A stretch of DNA of 16,560 nucleotides from Candidatus Parvarchaeota archaeon (lineage in GTDB: Archaea > Nanobdellota > Nanobdellia > Parvarchaeales > Parvarchaeaceae), in the NCBI GenBank assembly GCA_030044235.1, contig JASHWD010000007.1, forward strand, positions 1 through 16,560. Reading direction: 5' to 3'. Positions 6,721 to 13,968 of the stretch are shown in pieces. Positions within the stretch are counted from its first letter, which is position 1. The number at the start of each line of letters is the position of its first letter. The translations under genes were made by a program, and so were the position numbers. The notes beneath the pieces are model-generated. The model was given only the letters and a program-made list of their open reading frames with translations, did not search any database and had not been told where the DNA came from.

Positions 6721-7166
6721 ATCATTCTATCAAGCAAAAGGTTTATGTTTGGACCTCTATACCCAAATACTCCTTTGGATCCGTATGGAGTTTTCTTTCC
6801 TCTTCTCTCAAATCCTTTTATCGGCGGGTGTAGATTGAATACCCGCTTTATTTTCATGTCTTCTAAATTGCTCTTTCCGGACAGAATATTCTGAACCGCT
6901 TCATTTAATTGTGTATCTTCCCATTCGTATTTCTTTCTGTTACTGAGTCTTGCTCTTTTTAGGAGCAATTTCTTTAGCATTTCGTTGTTTATCTCTCCGT
7001 ATGTTAAGACACTATCGGCTCTTTTTACCATACCTAAATTTGAAGGAGAATTGTCGAGTAAGACACAAGAATATAATTTGTGAAGGTCCAAGTTCTTTAT
7101 TACTGCGCCAATCTGCCCACTTTTTTTCAATGATGACCTTATCCGTATAACACAAAGTTTTTCCAT
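6717..7166 (-). CDS. rpl30: Ribosomal protein uL30
   Basis: 149 residues, the length expected for archaeal uL30 with its C-terminal extension (bacterial forms are about 60). The N-terminus (MEKLCVIRIRSSLKKSG) is the first strand and helix of the L30 fold. The LDLHKLYSCVLLDNSPSNLGMVKRADSV region (26-53) matches the core, and the C-terminal half carries FNLHPPIKGFERRGKKTPY, typical of the archaeal/eukaryotic L7/L30 form. It follows uS5 by five bases and precedes uL15, the standard archaeal spc order. Confidence 0.95.
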   Translation of the reverse strand: MEKLCVIRIRSSLKKSGQIGAVIKNLDLHKLYSCVLLDNSPSNLGMVKRADSVLTYGEINNEMLKKLLLKRARLSNRKKYEWEDTQLNEAVQNILSGKSNLEDMKIKRVFNLHPPIKGFERRGKKTPYGSKGVFGYRGPNINLLLDRMI

Positions 7167-7171
7167 TTTAT

Positions 7172-7951
7172 TTAACCGACTATACCTAGCGATTTTCTTT
7201 CGCTATTTAACAAACGATAAGAATCTAGTTTCTTTAAAGCCTCAAAAGTTGCATAACCTAGATTAATTCTAGTACTTGTCTGACCGGCGACTCTAGACCA
7301 AACATCCTTTATACCGGCAAGTCTTAATATTGTCTTTATATCGTCAGCGACGCAAAAACCTATTCCCTTTGGTGCTGGTGTTAAAGTTACTATCACAGAA
7401 CCTGATTTTCCACTGACTTTGAATGGAATTGAGTGGTGCGCTCCACATGCACACTCCCAGCTACCGCAGCCACGCTTTATCTTTATTAAACTTAACTTTG
7501 CTTTTTTAACGGCTTTCTCTTTTGCTGTTACCGATTCCAAAGCGCTTCCTTTTCCAATGCCTATATGTCCATCACCATCACCTACAACTGCCATAGCTGA
7601 AAAGTGTTGTCTCTTTGCTTTTGCAGTAACTTTTTGAGTATTTCTTATTATCCTTCTTTTTCCGCCGCCTAGTTTTCCTTTAGATTGACCTATAAACAAA
7701 AAGTCAGTTTGTAAATTTGGCAATAAAGCATCAATAATCTGCGGTTCAAGAACCTTTAGATTTTTGCTTATTATCTCGTCTATATCCGTTATTTCACCGG
7801 CAGCTACTCTTTTACCCAAAGCGCTTTTAAATTCATAGTTGCTGGTCTTTTTTCCTGCAACAACTGTTGGAGCCTTTTCTACTTCTTCTTTTATCTCTTG
7901 CTCTGCACTTCTTGTTTTATCGACTTCTGCGACTTGTTGTTCAGTTTCCAT
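7172..7951 (-). CDS. rps5: Ribosomal protein uS5
   Basis: 259 residues of small-subunit protein uS5, which sits at the mRNA entry site and affects decoding accuracy. The first 45 residues are an acidic/Lys-rich extension, longer than in many archaea (usual total about 210-240). The double-stranded RNA-binding-like domain includes AMAVVGDGDGHIGIGKG, followed by RGCGSWECACGAHHSIPF. The C-terminal domain has LTPAPKGIGFCVADDIKTILRLAGIKDVWS and GQTSTRINLGYATFEAL. The start overlaps the end of uL18 by 11 bases. Confidence 0.96.
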   Translation of the reverse strand: METEQQVAEVDKTRSAEQEIKEEVEKAPTVVAGKKTSNYEFKSALGKRVAAGEITDIDEIISKNLKVLEPQIIDALLPNLQTDFLFIGQSKGKLGGGKRRIIRNTQKVTAKAKRQHFSAMAVVGDGDGHIGIGKGSALESVTAKEKAVKKAKLSLIKIKRGCGSWECACGAHHSIPFKVSGKSGSVIVTLTPAPKGIGFCVADDIKTILRLAGIKDVWSRVAGQTSTRINLGYATFEALKKLDSYRLLNSERKSLGIVG

Positions 7952-8459
7952 GTTGCTTTATATTGTCAATTACTTTAGTTACTTCTTCACGCATGCTCTT
8001 AACCTTTTCACCTACTAAATGGAATTGATTGCCATTTTTATTTTCATAATGTTTCGCTATGTGAGAACCATACAATCTTTCTTCTGATATCGGAAGTTCT
8101 CCTGCGTGTAGATTTAAGCCTCCATCTTGTGCACCTCTTAAGAAATAATATATAAAACTATCCTTCTTTAGAGTCCTGCTTCCTTTATCTAGTATAGCTT
8201 CTTTTACGCTCGATTTTTTGGCCAAAAGGAAACCAGTCAAATAAGACGCCGGTATATTCTTAGCACTGAAAGTCCAACCATACTTTTTAAGATCTCTACC
8301 GTATATAGTTGTTAAAGTCTTGTCTCCGTTCTGTACATATTCTATTATCTGGCCAATGACTGTGCTATCGGTCTTTCTAACAACCAGCCGTGGCAAACCA
8401 GATTTCAAAAGCTTTAACCTTTTTCTATAGTTGGTGCTTCCTTTTCTTTCTAATCTCAT
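7941..8459 (-). CDS. rpl18: Ribosomal protein uL18
   Basis: 172 residues of uL18, which binds 5S rRNA and helps place it in the large subunit. The N-terminus RKGSTNYRKRLKLLKSGLPRLVVRKT (5-30) is the conserved basic stretch, followed by ASYLTGFLLAKK and LHAGELPISEERLYG-like blocks found in the archaeal form. Its start is one base after the eL19 stop and its end overlaps uS5. Confidence 0.94.
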   Translation of the reverse strand: MRLERKGSTNYRKRLKLLKSGLPRLVVRKTDSTVIGQIIEYVQNGDKTLTTIYGRDLKKYGWTFSAKNIPASYLTGFLLAKKSSVKEAILDKGSRTLKKDSFIYYFLRGAQDGGLNLHAGELPISEERLYGSHIAKHYENKNGNQFHLVGEKVKSMREEVTKVIDNIKQHGN

Positions 8460-8460
8460 A

Positions 8461-8904
8461 TTATGATTTTTTCATCTCCTCTATTGAATTTCTCATGTGG
8501 TTAACACTGTGGAACGCATTTCCTTTTATTTTTCTATAGACTACTCTAAAAAGTTTATCATCTACTTTTCCAGCAGCCCTCTCTTTAAATAATTCTTTCC
8601 TTAGAGACCTTACCCGGTCCCTCCAAGAAAACTGTATTCTTGCGTTTTTCTTTCCTTTTCTGCTTCCTATACCTTTCCTGTGTCCTCTTTTCTTCTTTAA
8701 GTGTAATGCTCTTGCTCTGGATCTAGATTGTCCTTGCGTTTCTTTTTTCTTTATAGCGCCACTAGAAATTAAGTTATCTATATCCGATCTCGTTATTGCT
8801 TCCTTTATCTCTTTGAATTTCGCTGGATCCAGCCAGACTTTTTTCTCTCCTACCCCTAGAAGATCACTTGCCAGTCGTCTCTGTGTTTTTAACATTCCTC
8901 TCAT
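8461..8904 (-). CDS. rpl19e: Ribosomal protein eL19
   Basis: 147 residues of the archaeal/eukaryotic-only protein eL19. Typical blocks are LKTQRRLASDLLGVGEKKVWLDP (5-27), the IKKKETQGQSRSRARALHLKKKRGHRKG linker and the long basic helix after it. Two starts are possible. The ATG at 8904 has a good Shine-Dalgarno match (AGGTGG, about six bases upstream) and is chosen. The ATG at 8895 would give MLKTQRR but has only a very close GAGAGG. Either choice makes the gene overlap the end of eL32, by 41 or 32 bases. Confidence 0.94.
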   Translation of the reverse strand: MRGMLKTQRRLASDLLGVGEKKVWLDPAKFKEIKEAITRSDIDNLISSGAIKKKETQGQSRSRARALHLKKKRGHRKGIGSRKGKKNARIQFSWRDRVRSLRKELFKERAAGKVDDKLFRVVYRKIKGNAFHSVNHMRNSIEEMKKS

Positions 8905-9214
8905 GGTTTACCACCTGTATATTTTTCGATTTACATTCTTCTAATATTTTTGCCCTTTTCATTGAGCCGACGGCGCCTGCAATTATTACTATATTATCTT
9001 CGTTTATTTTTACCAAGTCTGAAGGAGTGTAAATCATTACTGGTATTTTGCTTGCTATTCTGCCTCTTGTCTTAGAACTAGACATAAATCCTTTTGACGG
9101 CATAGGCTTGTGTCCCTTCTTTCCGACCTTTGTCTTATTCTTACGCCCGCGTGGCTTGCGCCAAGACATACCGACTCTTACAAGTTTTCCTGAATCTTTT
9201 TTTGTAAATTCCAT
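8864..9214 (-). CDS. rpl32e: Ribosomal protein eL32
   Basis: 116 residues of large-subunit protein eL32, absent from bacteria. The VGMSWRKPRGRKNKTKVGKKGHKPMPSKG stretch (14-42) is the family signature rich in Lys/Arg/Gly, and the C-terminal part has the Rossmann-like GAVGSMKRAKILEECKSKNIQVVN (81-104) seen in family members. The N-terminal extension found in many archaeal eL32 proteins is missing, so the protein is compact. Its last twelve codons or so run into eL19. Start at 9214 is one base after the uL6 stop. Confidence 0.93.
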   Translation of the reverse strand: MEFTKKDSGKLVRVGMSWRKPRGRKNKTKVGKKGHKPMPSKGFMSSSKTRGRIASKIPVMIYTPSDLVKINEDNIVIIAGAVGSMKRAKILEECKSKNIQVVNHERNVKNTETTGK

Positions 9215-9215
9215 G

Positions 9216-9737
9216 TTAAGGTTTCTTTGTTATGAATATTCCATCCTTGAATACTCTCCTATCTTTATTCTTGATCTGTATCTTGCTTTCTATAGTACCG
9301 GCAACTTGTCCTACTAAATATTTGTCAATGCCGGAAACTTTTATTTTAGTACCGTTTACTTTTACCTCTACATTTTTAGGCAGTTTTATCTCTCTTGGTT
9401 TTCTTTCTCCGACAAAGTTTTCAACTATCAACTTATCTCCGCTTACTTTTACAGTTGCCGGGAAATGCATATAAATAAGTTCTAATTCAGCAGTATATTT
9501 TTCGTTTACACCCTTTACCATGTTTCTAACTGCTGCAGCTAAAGTTCCGGCTATTGCCTTCTGGTAGGCTATGTCTCTTTCAGCATCTACGTGTAAAGTT
9601 GTGCCATCTAAGTTAATATGCAAGAACGGATACCTTATTTCCGTCTTTAATTCGCCTTCCTTTCCTTTTACGGTTATCATTTTATCAGAAATATCTAAAT
9701 CTACCCCAGATACGTTAACTTTAAACTTAGTAGACAT
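9216..9737 (-). CDS. rpl6: Ribosomal protein uL6
   Basis: 173 residues of uL6, which has two similar L6 folds and lies near the GTPase-binding site of the large subunit. ISDKMITVKGKEGELKTEIRYP (17-38) is the first fold signature and NFVGERKPREIKLPKNVEVKV (107-127) belongs to the second. The VKVNGTKIKVSGIDKYLVGQVAGTIE segment has the family GID/VGQ motif. The start overlaps the end of uS8 by 11 bases, in the normal spc order. Confidence 0.95.
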   Translation of the reverse strand: MSTKFKVNVSGVDLDISDKMITVKGKEGELKTEIRYPFLHINLDGTTLHVDAERDIAYQKAIAGTLAAAVRNMVKGVNEKYTAELELIYMHFPATVKVSGDKLIVENFVGERKPREIKLPKNVEVKVNGTKIKVSGIDKYLVGQVAGTIESKIQIKNKDRRVFKDGIFITKKP

Positions 9738-10113
9738 AAGCTATTAGTGTGCCTCCAACTCTGAGTTGCTTTGCTTCTTTATTTGTCATAAGTCCTTTAT
9801 TTGTTGATAGTACTATCATACCAAAACCAAGAGCAGGGAGGAATCTTTTTTCATATTTTGTTATCTCTTCTGATTTTATTGGCAATCTAGGCCTTATCGC
9901 CTTACATTTGTTTAAATCGTCGCTTAGCTCTAATTTTATAAAACCGCCTCTGGAGTCGCTTATTACTTCACATTTATTTAGATAGCCGTTGTTTTTCAAA
10001 ATGTCAAGTATCTTTATTAAAAATTGAGAAACTGGACTTATTACGCATGTCTTCTTGCCATTCTTCTTTGCGACGTCTATAACATTAAAAACATTCGAAA
10101 GTGTATCCGCCAT
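9727..10113 (-). CDS. rps8: Ribosomal protein uS8
   Basis: 128 residues of uS8, which binds the central domain of 16S rRNA and in several organisms represses its own operon. The N-terminus DTLSNVFNVIDVAKKNGKKTC replaces the common D-x-L-(A/S)-N-x-x motif, and the C-terminal half has the conserved LPALGFGMIVLSTNKGLMTNKEA block, including the S-T-x-x-G-(L/I)-M-(T/S) signature. It sits between uS14 (two-base gap) and uL6 (11-base overlap). Confidence 0.95.
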   Translation of the reverse strand: MADTLSNVFNVIDVAKKNGKKTCVISPVSQFLIKILDILKNNGYLNKCEVISDSRGGFIKLELSDDLNKCKAIRPRLPIKSEEITKYEKRFLPALGFGMIVLSTNKGLMTNKEAKQLRVGGTLIAYVY

Positions 10114-10115
10114 AT

Positions 10116-10352
10116 TTAAGCCTCTTTTCCGTATTTTCTAAAACCGAGATCATAAGCAACTTCTCTAAAGCATTCTCTGCAGTAACTCAATCCATGTACG
10201 CTTATGTGGGCTTCTGCTCTATTGCAACGAACGCATTTTCTTGTCCTAGCGTCATGCGGCTGTGTCTTGTGCTTGCTAAACTTTACAAAACGGTTGTACT
10301 TTGCGGGCTTGCCCCTAAGATTTTTCGCTATTCTCTCATATGCCGTTTCCAT
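10116..10352 (-). CDS. rps14: Ribosomal protein uS14, zinc-binding type
   Basis: 78 residues of uS14 of the 30S head. The zinc site is CVRC (40-43) and CREC (58-61), with the RKCVRCNRAEAHISVHGLSYCRECFRE core that fits the archaeal form. The first 25 residues are an extension; many archaeal uS14 proteins are only 50-57 residues long. Gaps to uL5 and uS8 are one and two bases. Confidence 0.93.
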   Translation of the reverse strand: METAYERIAKNLRGKPAKYNRFVKFSKHKTQPHDARTRKCVRCNRAEAHISVHGLSYCRECFREVAYDLGFRKYGKEA

Positions 10353-10353
10353 A

Positions 10354-10863
10354 TTAATTGTTTATCTTTACTTTGTATTTGTCCCTTATAAATTCCATCG
10401 CTTCTTCCTTTTTTATTATGTGGGACCTACCTATTTTTTTGGCTATTCTCTTTTTAGCTATCGAATATCCTCTCCTTGACAAAGTTATTGCAACAGAGAT
10501 GCCAACTATACCTACGGTGTAATCGTATTTTGCACCCGGTATATGAACATATTCAGATATGCCAAAAGCTAGATTGCCATTTCTGTCAAAATTAGAGGCC
10601 TTAAGAGTATCTTCTACTGAAGTAAAAAGTCTTTTCAATAATTCGTTTGCCTTCTCTCCTCTTAAAGTAACTTTCACGCCTATATCCAGACCAGGCCTTA
10701 TATTCCATTCCGGTATTCGTTTTTTAGTCTTGGTTTTGACCGATTTTGTGCCAGATATTTGTTCAAGTAATTTACCTATCTTCTCTAGCTTATCTCCTGG
10801 TTCTCCTACCCCGACGTTCATTGTTATTTTCTCGATTTTTATTTCTCTCATCTTATTTTCCAT
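10354..10863 (-). CDS. rpl5: Ribosomal protein uL5
   Basis: 169 residues of uL5, which binds 5S rRNA and contacts the P-site tRNA elbow. MREIKIEKITMNVGVGEPGD is the family start block, preceded here by MENK. KRIPEWNIRPGLDIGVKVTLRG and YTVGIVGISVAITLSRRGYSIAKKRI are further conserved stretches. I choose the ATG at 10863 over a TTG two codons earlier (10869): the ATG lies two bases after the eS4 stop and starts close to the family N-terminus. Confidence 0.94.
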   Translation of the reverse strand: MENKMREIKIEKITMNVGVGEPGDKLEKIGKLLEQISGTKSVKTKTKKRIPEWNIRPGLDIGVKVTLRGEKANELLKRLFTSVEDTLKASNFDRNGNLAFGISEYVHIPGAKYDYTVGIVGISVAITLSRRGYSIAKKRIAKKIGRSHIIKKEEAMEFIRDKYKVKINN

Positions 10864-10865
10864 GT

Positions 10866-11528
10866 TCAAAGTACAAAGCCAGAAGCTGCCGATGCTCTAA
10901 AGTGTTTTCCATCTTTTTCGAGCTCTACAAACTCTTCATCGATTTTTGTTATTTTTCCGGTAAGTCCGGCATTTTTACCTCTAAATATTATTACTTGTCT
11001 ACCCTGTTCAAAAGGCAAAACATCTTGTATTTGATTTGTTGAAAGATCTAAAACTACCGTGTCGCCAGTCTGCACTTCTTCTTTATTTGATATTACGTTT
11101 CTACCGTCGTTTAGTCTTAGGACTACCTTCCCTGTCTTTGCTTTACCCTTGGATAAAACTTTGAGCTTCTTGGATTTCTGATCTGATTCATCTTTTATTA
11201 CGATTAGCTTGCCTTTTGCGTCAAGATGTGTTACAAATTTGTCTCCTTTTATGTTCAAAAGGTCACCAAAACCGACTATGTATTTTTCTTCTTTTATCGT
11301 CTTTCCGTCCACTTTAACATTACCACTTCTTATAAGGTATCTTGCTTCCTTGCCGTTGTTCACAATTTTCATAAGGTCTCTTAATATTCCTAAAAGCGCT
11401 ATGCCTTCTGAACTCCTGTGCTTACCTGGCAAAGAACGAACGTAATAAGTATATTTTTTCCTTGGTATAACTACCGATTTGGTTACAACGCTTCTCTTAA
11501 AATGCTTTGATTCACCGTGTCTTGCCAT
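10866..11528 (-). CDS. rps4e: Ribosomal protein eS4
   Basis: 220 residues of archaeal/eukaryotic eS4. It has an S4-type RNA-binding domain (about 42-106, with GKEARYLIRSGNVKVDGKTI), the central eS4 domain, and a C-terminal KOW motif (about 173-200, with RGKNAGLTGKITKIDEE). The basic N-terminus ARHGESKHFKRSVV corresponds to the family GPKKHLKR start. It overlaps the end of uL24 by 17 bases. Slightly shorter than the usual 230-245 residues. Confidence 0.94.
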   Translation of the reverse strand: MARHGESKHFKRSVVTKSVVIPRKKYTYYVRSLPGKHRSSEGIALLGILRDLMKIVNNGKEARYLIRSGNVKVDGKTIKEEKYIVGFGDLLNIKGDKFVTHLDAKGKLIVIKDESDQKSKKLKVLSKGKAKTGKVVLRLNDGRNVISNKEEVQTGDTVVLDLSTNQIQDVLPFEQGRQVIIFRGKNAGLTGKITKIDEEFVELEKDGKHFRASAASGFVL

Positions 11529-11904
11529 AAACCTTTAATTTGTCTGTCCTCCAAACATCCGTGGTATTTAGTTCCTTAATCAGCAAAGCTGAAGGCCTTA
11601 ACTTAAATGGAACTTTATTTCCTTTTTTGGTTGTCCTCTTAACACTATCGATAGTAACTTTTGATTGTTTTGTGTATACTTTATCAACCTTTCCTTCGGT
11701 ACCTTTAAACTTTCCTCGCATTATAATCACGCCATCGCCTTTTCTTACAGGAACGTTCCTAGTTTTGTAAACATTTCTAAGATCTTTAGATAGATGTGCT
11801 GAAAGCATTGGTCTCTTAAGGTGAATGGGGGCGTTTTTTCTGTATTTCCTCTGTTTCTTCGGACTAAGGCTACTAATCCAACTTCTACTAAATTCTTTGC
11901 TCAT
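11512..11904 (-). CDS. rpl24: Ribosomal protein uL24
   Basis: 130 residues of uL24, an early assembly protein of the large subunit located near the exit tunnel. The N-terminal part has the archaeal RSWISSLSPKKQRKYRKNAPIH and MLSAHLSKDLR blocks, followed by a KOW motif in VRKGDGVIIMRGKFKGTEGKVDKV (53-76). The start overlaps the uL14 stop by four bases (ATGA) and the end overlaps eS4 by 17 bases. Confidence 0.94.
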   Translation of the reverse strand: MSKEFSRSWISSLSPKKQRKYRKNAPIHLKRPMLSAHLSKDLRNVYKTRNVPVRKGDGVIIMRGKFKGTEGKVDKVYTKQSKVTIDSVKRTTKKGNKVPFKLRPSALLIKELNTTDVWRTDKLKVYGKTR

Positions 11905-12332
11905 ACAATACTCTGCGATATTTTTGTTATGTGCGGGAATCTAAAGGATATCTCTTTAGGTATCGGGCCCCTCAATATCGTTCCTTGTGGTTCATATTTG
12001 TCTATGTCCTTTACTATAGCACAGGCATTATCCTCAAATGAAAGTCTTGTTCCGTCATGTCTTCTAAAAGTCTTCTTTTGTCTCACTACGACTGCCGGAA
12101 ATGTCTTATGTATCGTATCAGGTGAACCTCTTTTTACTACGACCCAAATCGTATCGCCTACCCCGCACTTCGGCTGTCTATCTTTTACTCCATGATAGCC
12201 GCGCACTTGTACGACTTTTGCTATCTTTGCGCCTGAATTATCAGCAACATTTATCCAGCTTCCTACGTTTATCGCTTTACTTATTTTAGCCCTCAGCGGT
12301 TTTAAACCTCCTCCCTTTCTTCCTGTTCCCAT
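11901..12332 (-). CDS. rpl14: Ribosomal protein uL14
   Basis: 143 residues of uL14, which contacts the small subunit. Conserved blocks are INVADNSGAKIAKVVQVRGYHG (27-48), VGDTIWVVVKRGSPD, VVRQKKTFRRHDGTRLSFEDNACAIV and GTILRGPIPKEISFRFPHI. Length matches archaeal forms (132-145). The start is one base after the uS17 stop. Confidence 0.96.
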   Translation of the reverse strand: MGTGRKGGGLKPLRAKISKAINVGSWINVADNSGAKIAKVVQVRGYHGVKDRQPKCGVGDTIWVVVKRGSPDTIHKTFPAVVVRQKKTFRRHDGTRLSFEDNACAIVKDIDKYEPQGTILRGPIPKEISFRFPHITKISQSIV

Positions 12333-12333
12333 A

Positions 12334-12645
12334 TTATAACTTCCTAACCACTACAAATCGCTTCCATCGACTTATAGGTCTAGTTTCGAATATTACGACT
12401 CGATCGCCTAACTTTGCATTTATGCACTCTGGATTGTGAGCTAAAACCTTTGTTCTTTCCTTAAGAAATCTATCGTACTTTTTTAATCTTCTATATCTGG
12501 TCCAACTAACTGCGACAGTCTTGTGCGCTTTAGCGGAGGTAACGATTCCCTCAAATTTCCTACCGTGCACTCTTAAAGATCCATGGTAGGGGCAATTATC
12601 ATCCTTACATTCAACATCGGGAGCGACTAAATCACTATATTGCAT
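12334..12645 (-). CDS. rps17: Ribosomal protein uS17
   Basis: 103 residues of uS17, which binds 16S rRNA early in assembly. The archaeal N-terminal block CKDDNCPYHGSLRVHGRKFEG (13-33) is present, followed by the OB-fold blocks AHKTVAVSWTRYRRLKKYDRFLKE and HNPECINAKLGDRVVIFETRPISRWKRFVVV. It overlaps the Pop4/Rpp29 gene by 11 bases, the pairing found across archaea. Confidence 0.95.
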   Translation of the reverse strand: MQYSDLVAPDVECKDDNCPYHGSLRVHGRKFEGIVTSAKAHKTVAVSWTRYRRLKKYDRFLKERTKVLAHNPECINAKLGDRVVIFETRPISRWKRFVVVRKL

Positions 12646-12844
12646 ATTCCCAAGGCCTCAAATTAATTTCTTCTCCTCTAATTTTGATTTCATTTGCGTT
12701 AGCATAGACAACAAATCTGTTTTTGTCCTTTATAATCCTTTTTTCTTTTCCGTTAACTAGTAAAACTAAAGTATTCTTAGTCTCATCTATAACGAGTCCT
12801 CTAATGTTCGTATCCTTGATAGATACGTCTCTCCCAATTAACAT
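12635..12844 (-). CDS. rnp1: RNase P protein component 1 (Pop4/Rpp29), very short
   Basis: 69 residues matching the Sm-like barrel of the Pop4/Rpp29 subunit of RNase P, which trims the 5' end of tRNA precursors. The signature GLVIDETKNTLVLLV (16-30) corresponds to the family G-x-V-x-D-E-T-x-N-T-L, and NLRPWEYAI at the C-terminus resembles the usual RPEDR end. Archaeal members are usually about 90-130 residues; here the N-terminal helix region is missing. The frame stays open upstream of the ATG at 12844 without a good start, and a TATA box is placed for a leaderless mRNA from this ATG, so I keep it. It is the first gene of the 17-gene operon down to the EMC3-like gene. Confidence 0.86.
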   Translation of the reverse strand: MLIGRDVSIKDTNIRGLVIDETKNTLVLLVNGKEKRIIKDKNRFVVYANANEIKIRGEEINLRPWEYAI

Positions 12845-12864
12845 TAGGTATTTAAGAAAACCAT

Positions 12865-12874
12865 TGTTTAAAAA
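12865..12874 (-). promoter_or_regulatory. Internal TATA box between uL23 and rnp1
   Basis: Read on the minus strand this is TTTTTAAACA, centred about 26 bases before the rnp1 ATG at 12844. It lies in a 69-base gap, the largest in the ribosomal block, at the place where uL2-uS19-uL22-uS3-uL29 are missing. It would drive Pop4 through EMC3 independently of uL3-uL4-uL23. Confidence 0.5.
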
Positions 12875-12913
12875 CGTTTTTATGCTACTTCAAAATGTGA
12901 TAAAAGTAAAAAT

Positions 12914-13177
12914 TTAAACTAAGCCTAATTTTGTAGCTAAATCCATGGCACTAGTTTCCTGCTTTAATTTGACTATGGCAACTCTTTCTCCGCTCATTTT
13001 GTTTATTATGTTTATCTTTTCAATTTTTGCGCCAAAAAGTGTCTCTAATTCTTTTCTTATGCCTATTTTATTCGAAGTCTTTGAAACCACAAACGAAAGT
13101 TTATTCTGCTCTTGCATAAGTCTAGTTGCTTTTTCACCGCTCTGAACGCTTATTATGTTTTTTATGCTCTCTTCCAT
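12914..13177 (-). CDS. rpl23: Ribosomal protein uL23
   Basis: 87 residues of uL23, which lies at the tunnel exit and docks SRP and the Sec channel. The block EKATRLMQEQNKLSFVVSKTSNKIGIRKELETLFG matches the family T-E-K-x...N-x-L-x-F-x-V...K-x-x-I-x-x-x-x-E core, followed by VAIVKLKQETSAMDLATKLGLV. I choose the ATG at 13177, two bases after the uL4 stop, rather than an ATG at 13213 that would add 12 residues overlapping uL4. The chosen length fits archaeal uL23 (81-90). Confidence 0.93.
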   Translation of the reverse strand: MEESIKNIISVQSGEKATRLMQEQNKLSFVVSKTSNKIGIRKELETLFGAKIEKINIINKMSGERVAIVKLKQETSAMDLATKLGLV

Positions 13178-13179
13178 AT

Positions 13180-13965
13180 TCAGCTCAAAGACGCTAGTGC
13201 GCCCTTTGTCCATATTATTAGCCTTCCGGCATTTCCAGCATGAGTTACGTCATATATATTGAGGGAATTCGGTCTCCTTACAGTAACGTTCAAATTGCCC
13301 ATCGCCCTCGAAACCTTTGAATCGTCTGTTGTAACCAAAACGGGTCCCATCTTTCTTTTATATTTTCTGCCCCTTAATTTACCTTTACCCGCCCTTATTT
13401 TTCTCTCGGTTATCCTCTCTAGTTCGGCTGAAAGTCCCAACTCATTTAATGCGCTTATAGCCTCTTTAGTTTTTGATATAGAATTTATTTTGTCATCTAC
13501 GACCAAAGGTAAAGAACTAATGTCTTTTATTAAGTGAAATCGTGATACCATCTCTTTGTCAGCTGAACCGGCGATACCCATCCTTATAGCTAACTGTTTT
13601 TCCTTCTTGTTCAATTTCTTTACAAGAACGCGTTCGGCTTTCGGAGGGTGAGCTTCTCTACCTCCAACGGTGTGTGGAGCTACTGCACCAACAAAATAAA
13701 ACTGCGTACCTCTGTGTAATACCGTCTTTCTCGGGCTTCTATTCATCGTGTGACCGTAAGTCGTTTTATAAGATCTTCTCCTTTTTGTAAGTTCTGCAGA
13801 TTTTCTTTTACCTGCAAGCGGGTCGGGGTATTTTAACTGAAATCTTTCTGACTCTTCTGCTAAGTACGCTCTTTTAAGAAATTCTGTGTTTATTTCCTGC
13901 TGGAATACCCCTGGCAGCGAATTTGAATTTGCCTGTTGTGTAGCTTGTGGTGTTTTTCTTGCCAT
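13180..13965 (-). CDS. rpl4: Ribosomal protein uL4
   Basis: 261 residues of uL4, whose loop lines the exit tunnel. The archaeal RRRSYKTTYGHTMNRSPRKTVLHRG and VGGREAHPPKAERVLVKKLNKKEKQLAIR blocks form the tunnel loop and its base. The RKIRAGKGKLRGRKYKRKMGPVLV stretch and RPNSLNIYDVTHAGNAGRLIIWTKGAL complete the family pattern. The first 25 residues are Gln/Asn-rich and less conserved. It starts three bases after the uL3 stop and is followed by uL23. Confidence 0.95.
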   Translation of the reverse strand: MARKTPQATQQANSNSLPGVFQQEINTEFLKRAYLAEESERFQLKYPDPLAGKRKSAELTKRRRSYKTTYGHTMNRSPRKTVLHRGTQFYFVGAVAPHTVGGREAHPPKAERVLVKKLNKKEKQLAIRMGIAGSADKEMVSRFHLIKDISSLPLVVDDKINSISKTKEAISALNELGLSAELERITERKIRAGKGKLRGRKYKRKMGPVLVTTDDSKVSRAMGNLNVTVRRPNSLNIYDVTHAGNAGRLIIWTKGALASLS

Positions 13966-13968
13966 AAT

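Noticed and set aside
13178..13213. 12-residue N-terminal extension of uL23 from an ATG at 13213
   Set aside because: It overlaps the uL4 C-terminus and has no counterpart in the family; the ATG at 13177 follows the uL4 stop directly.
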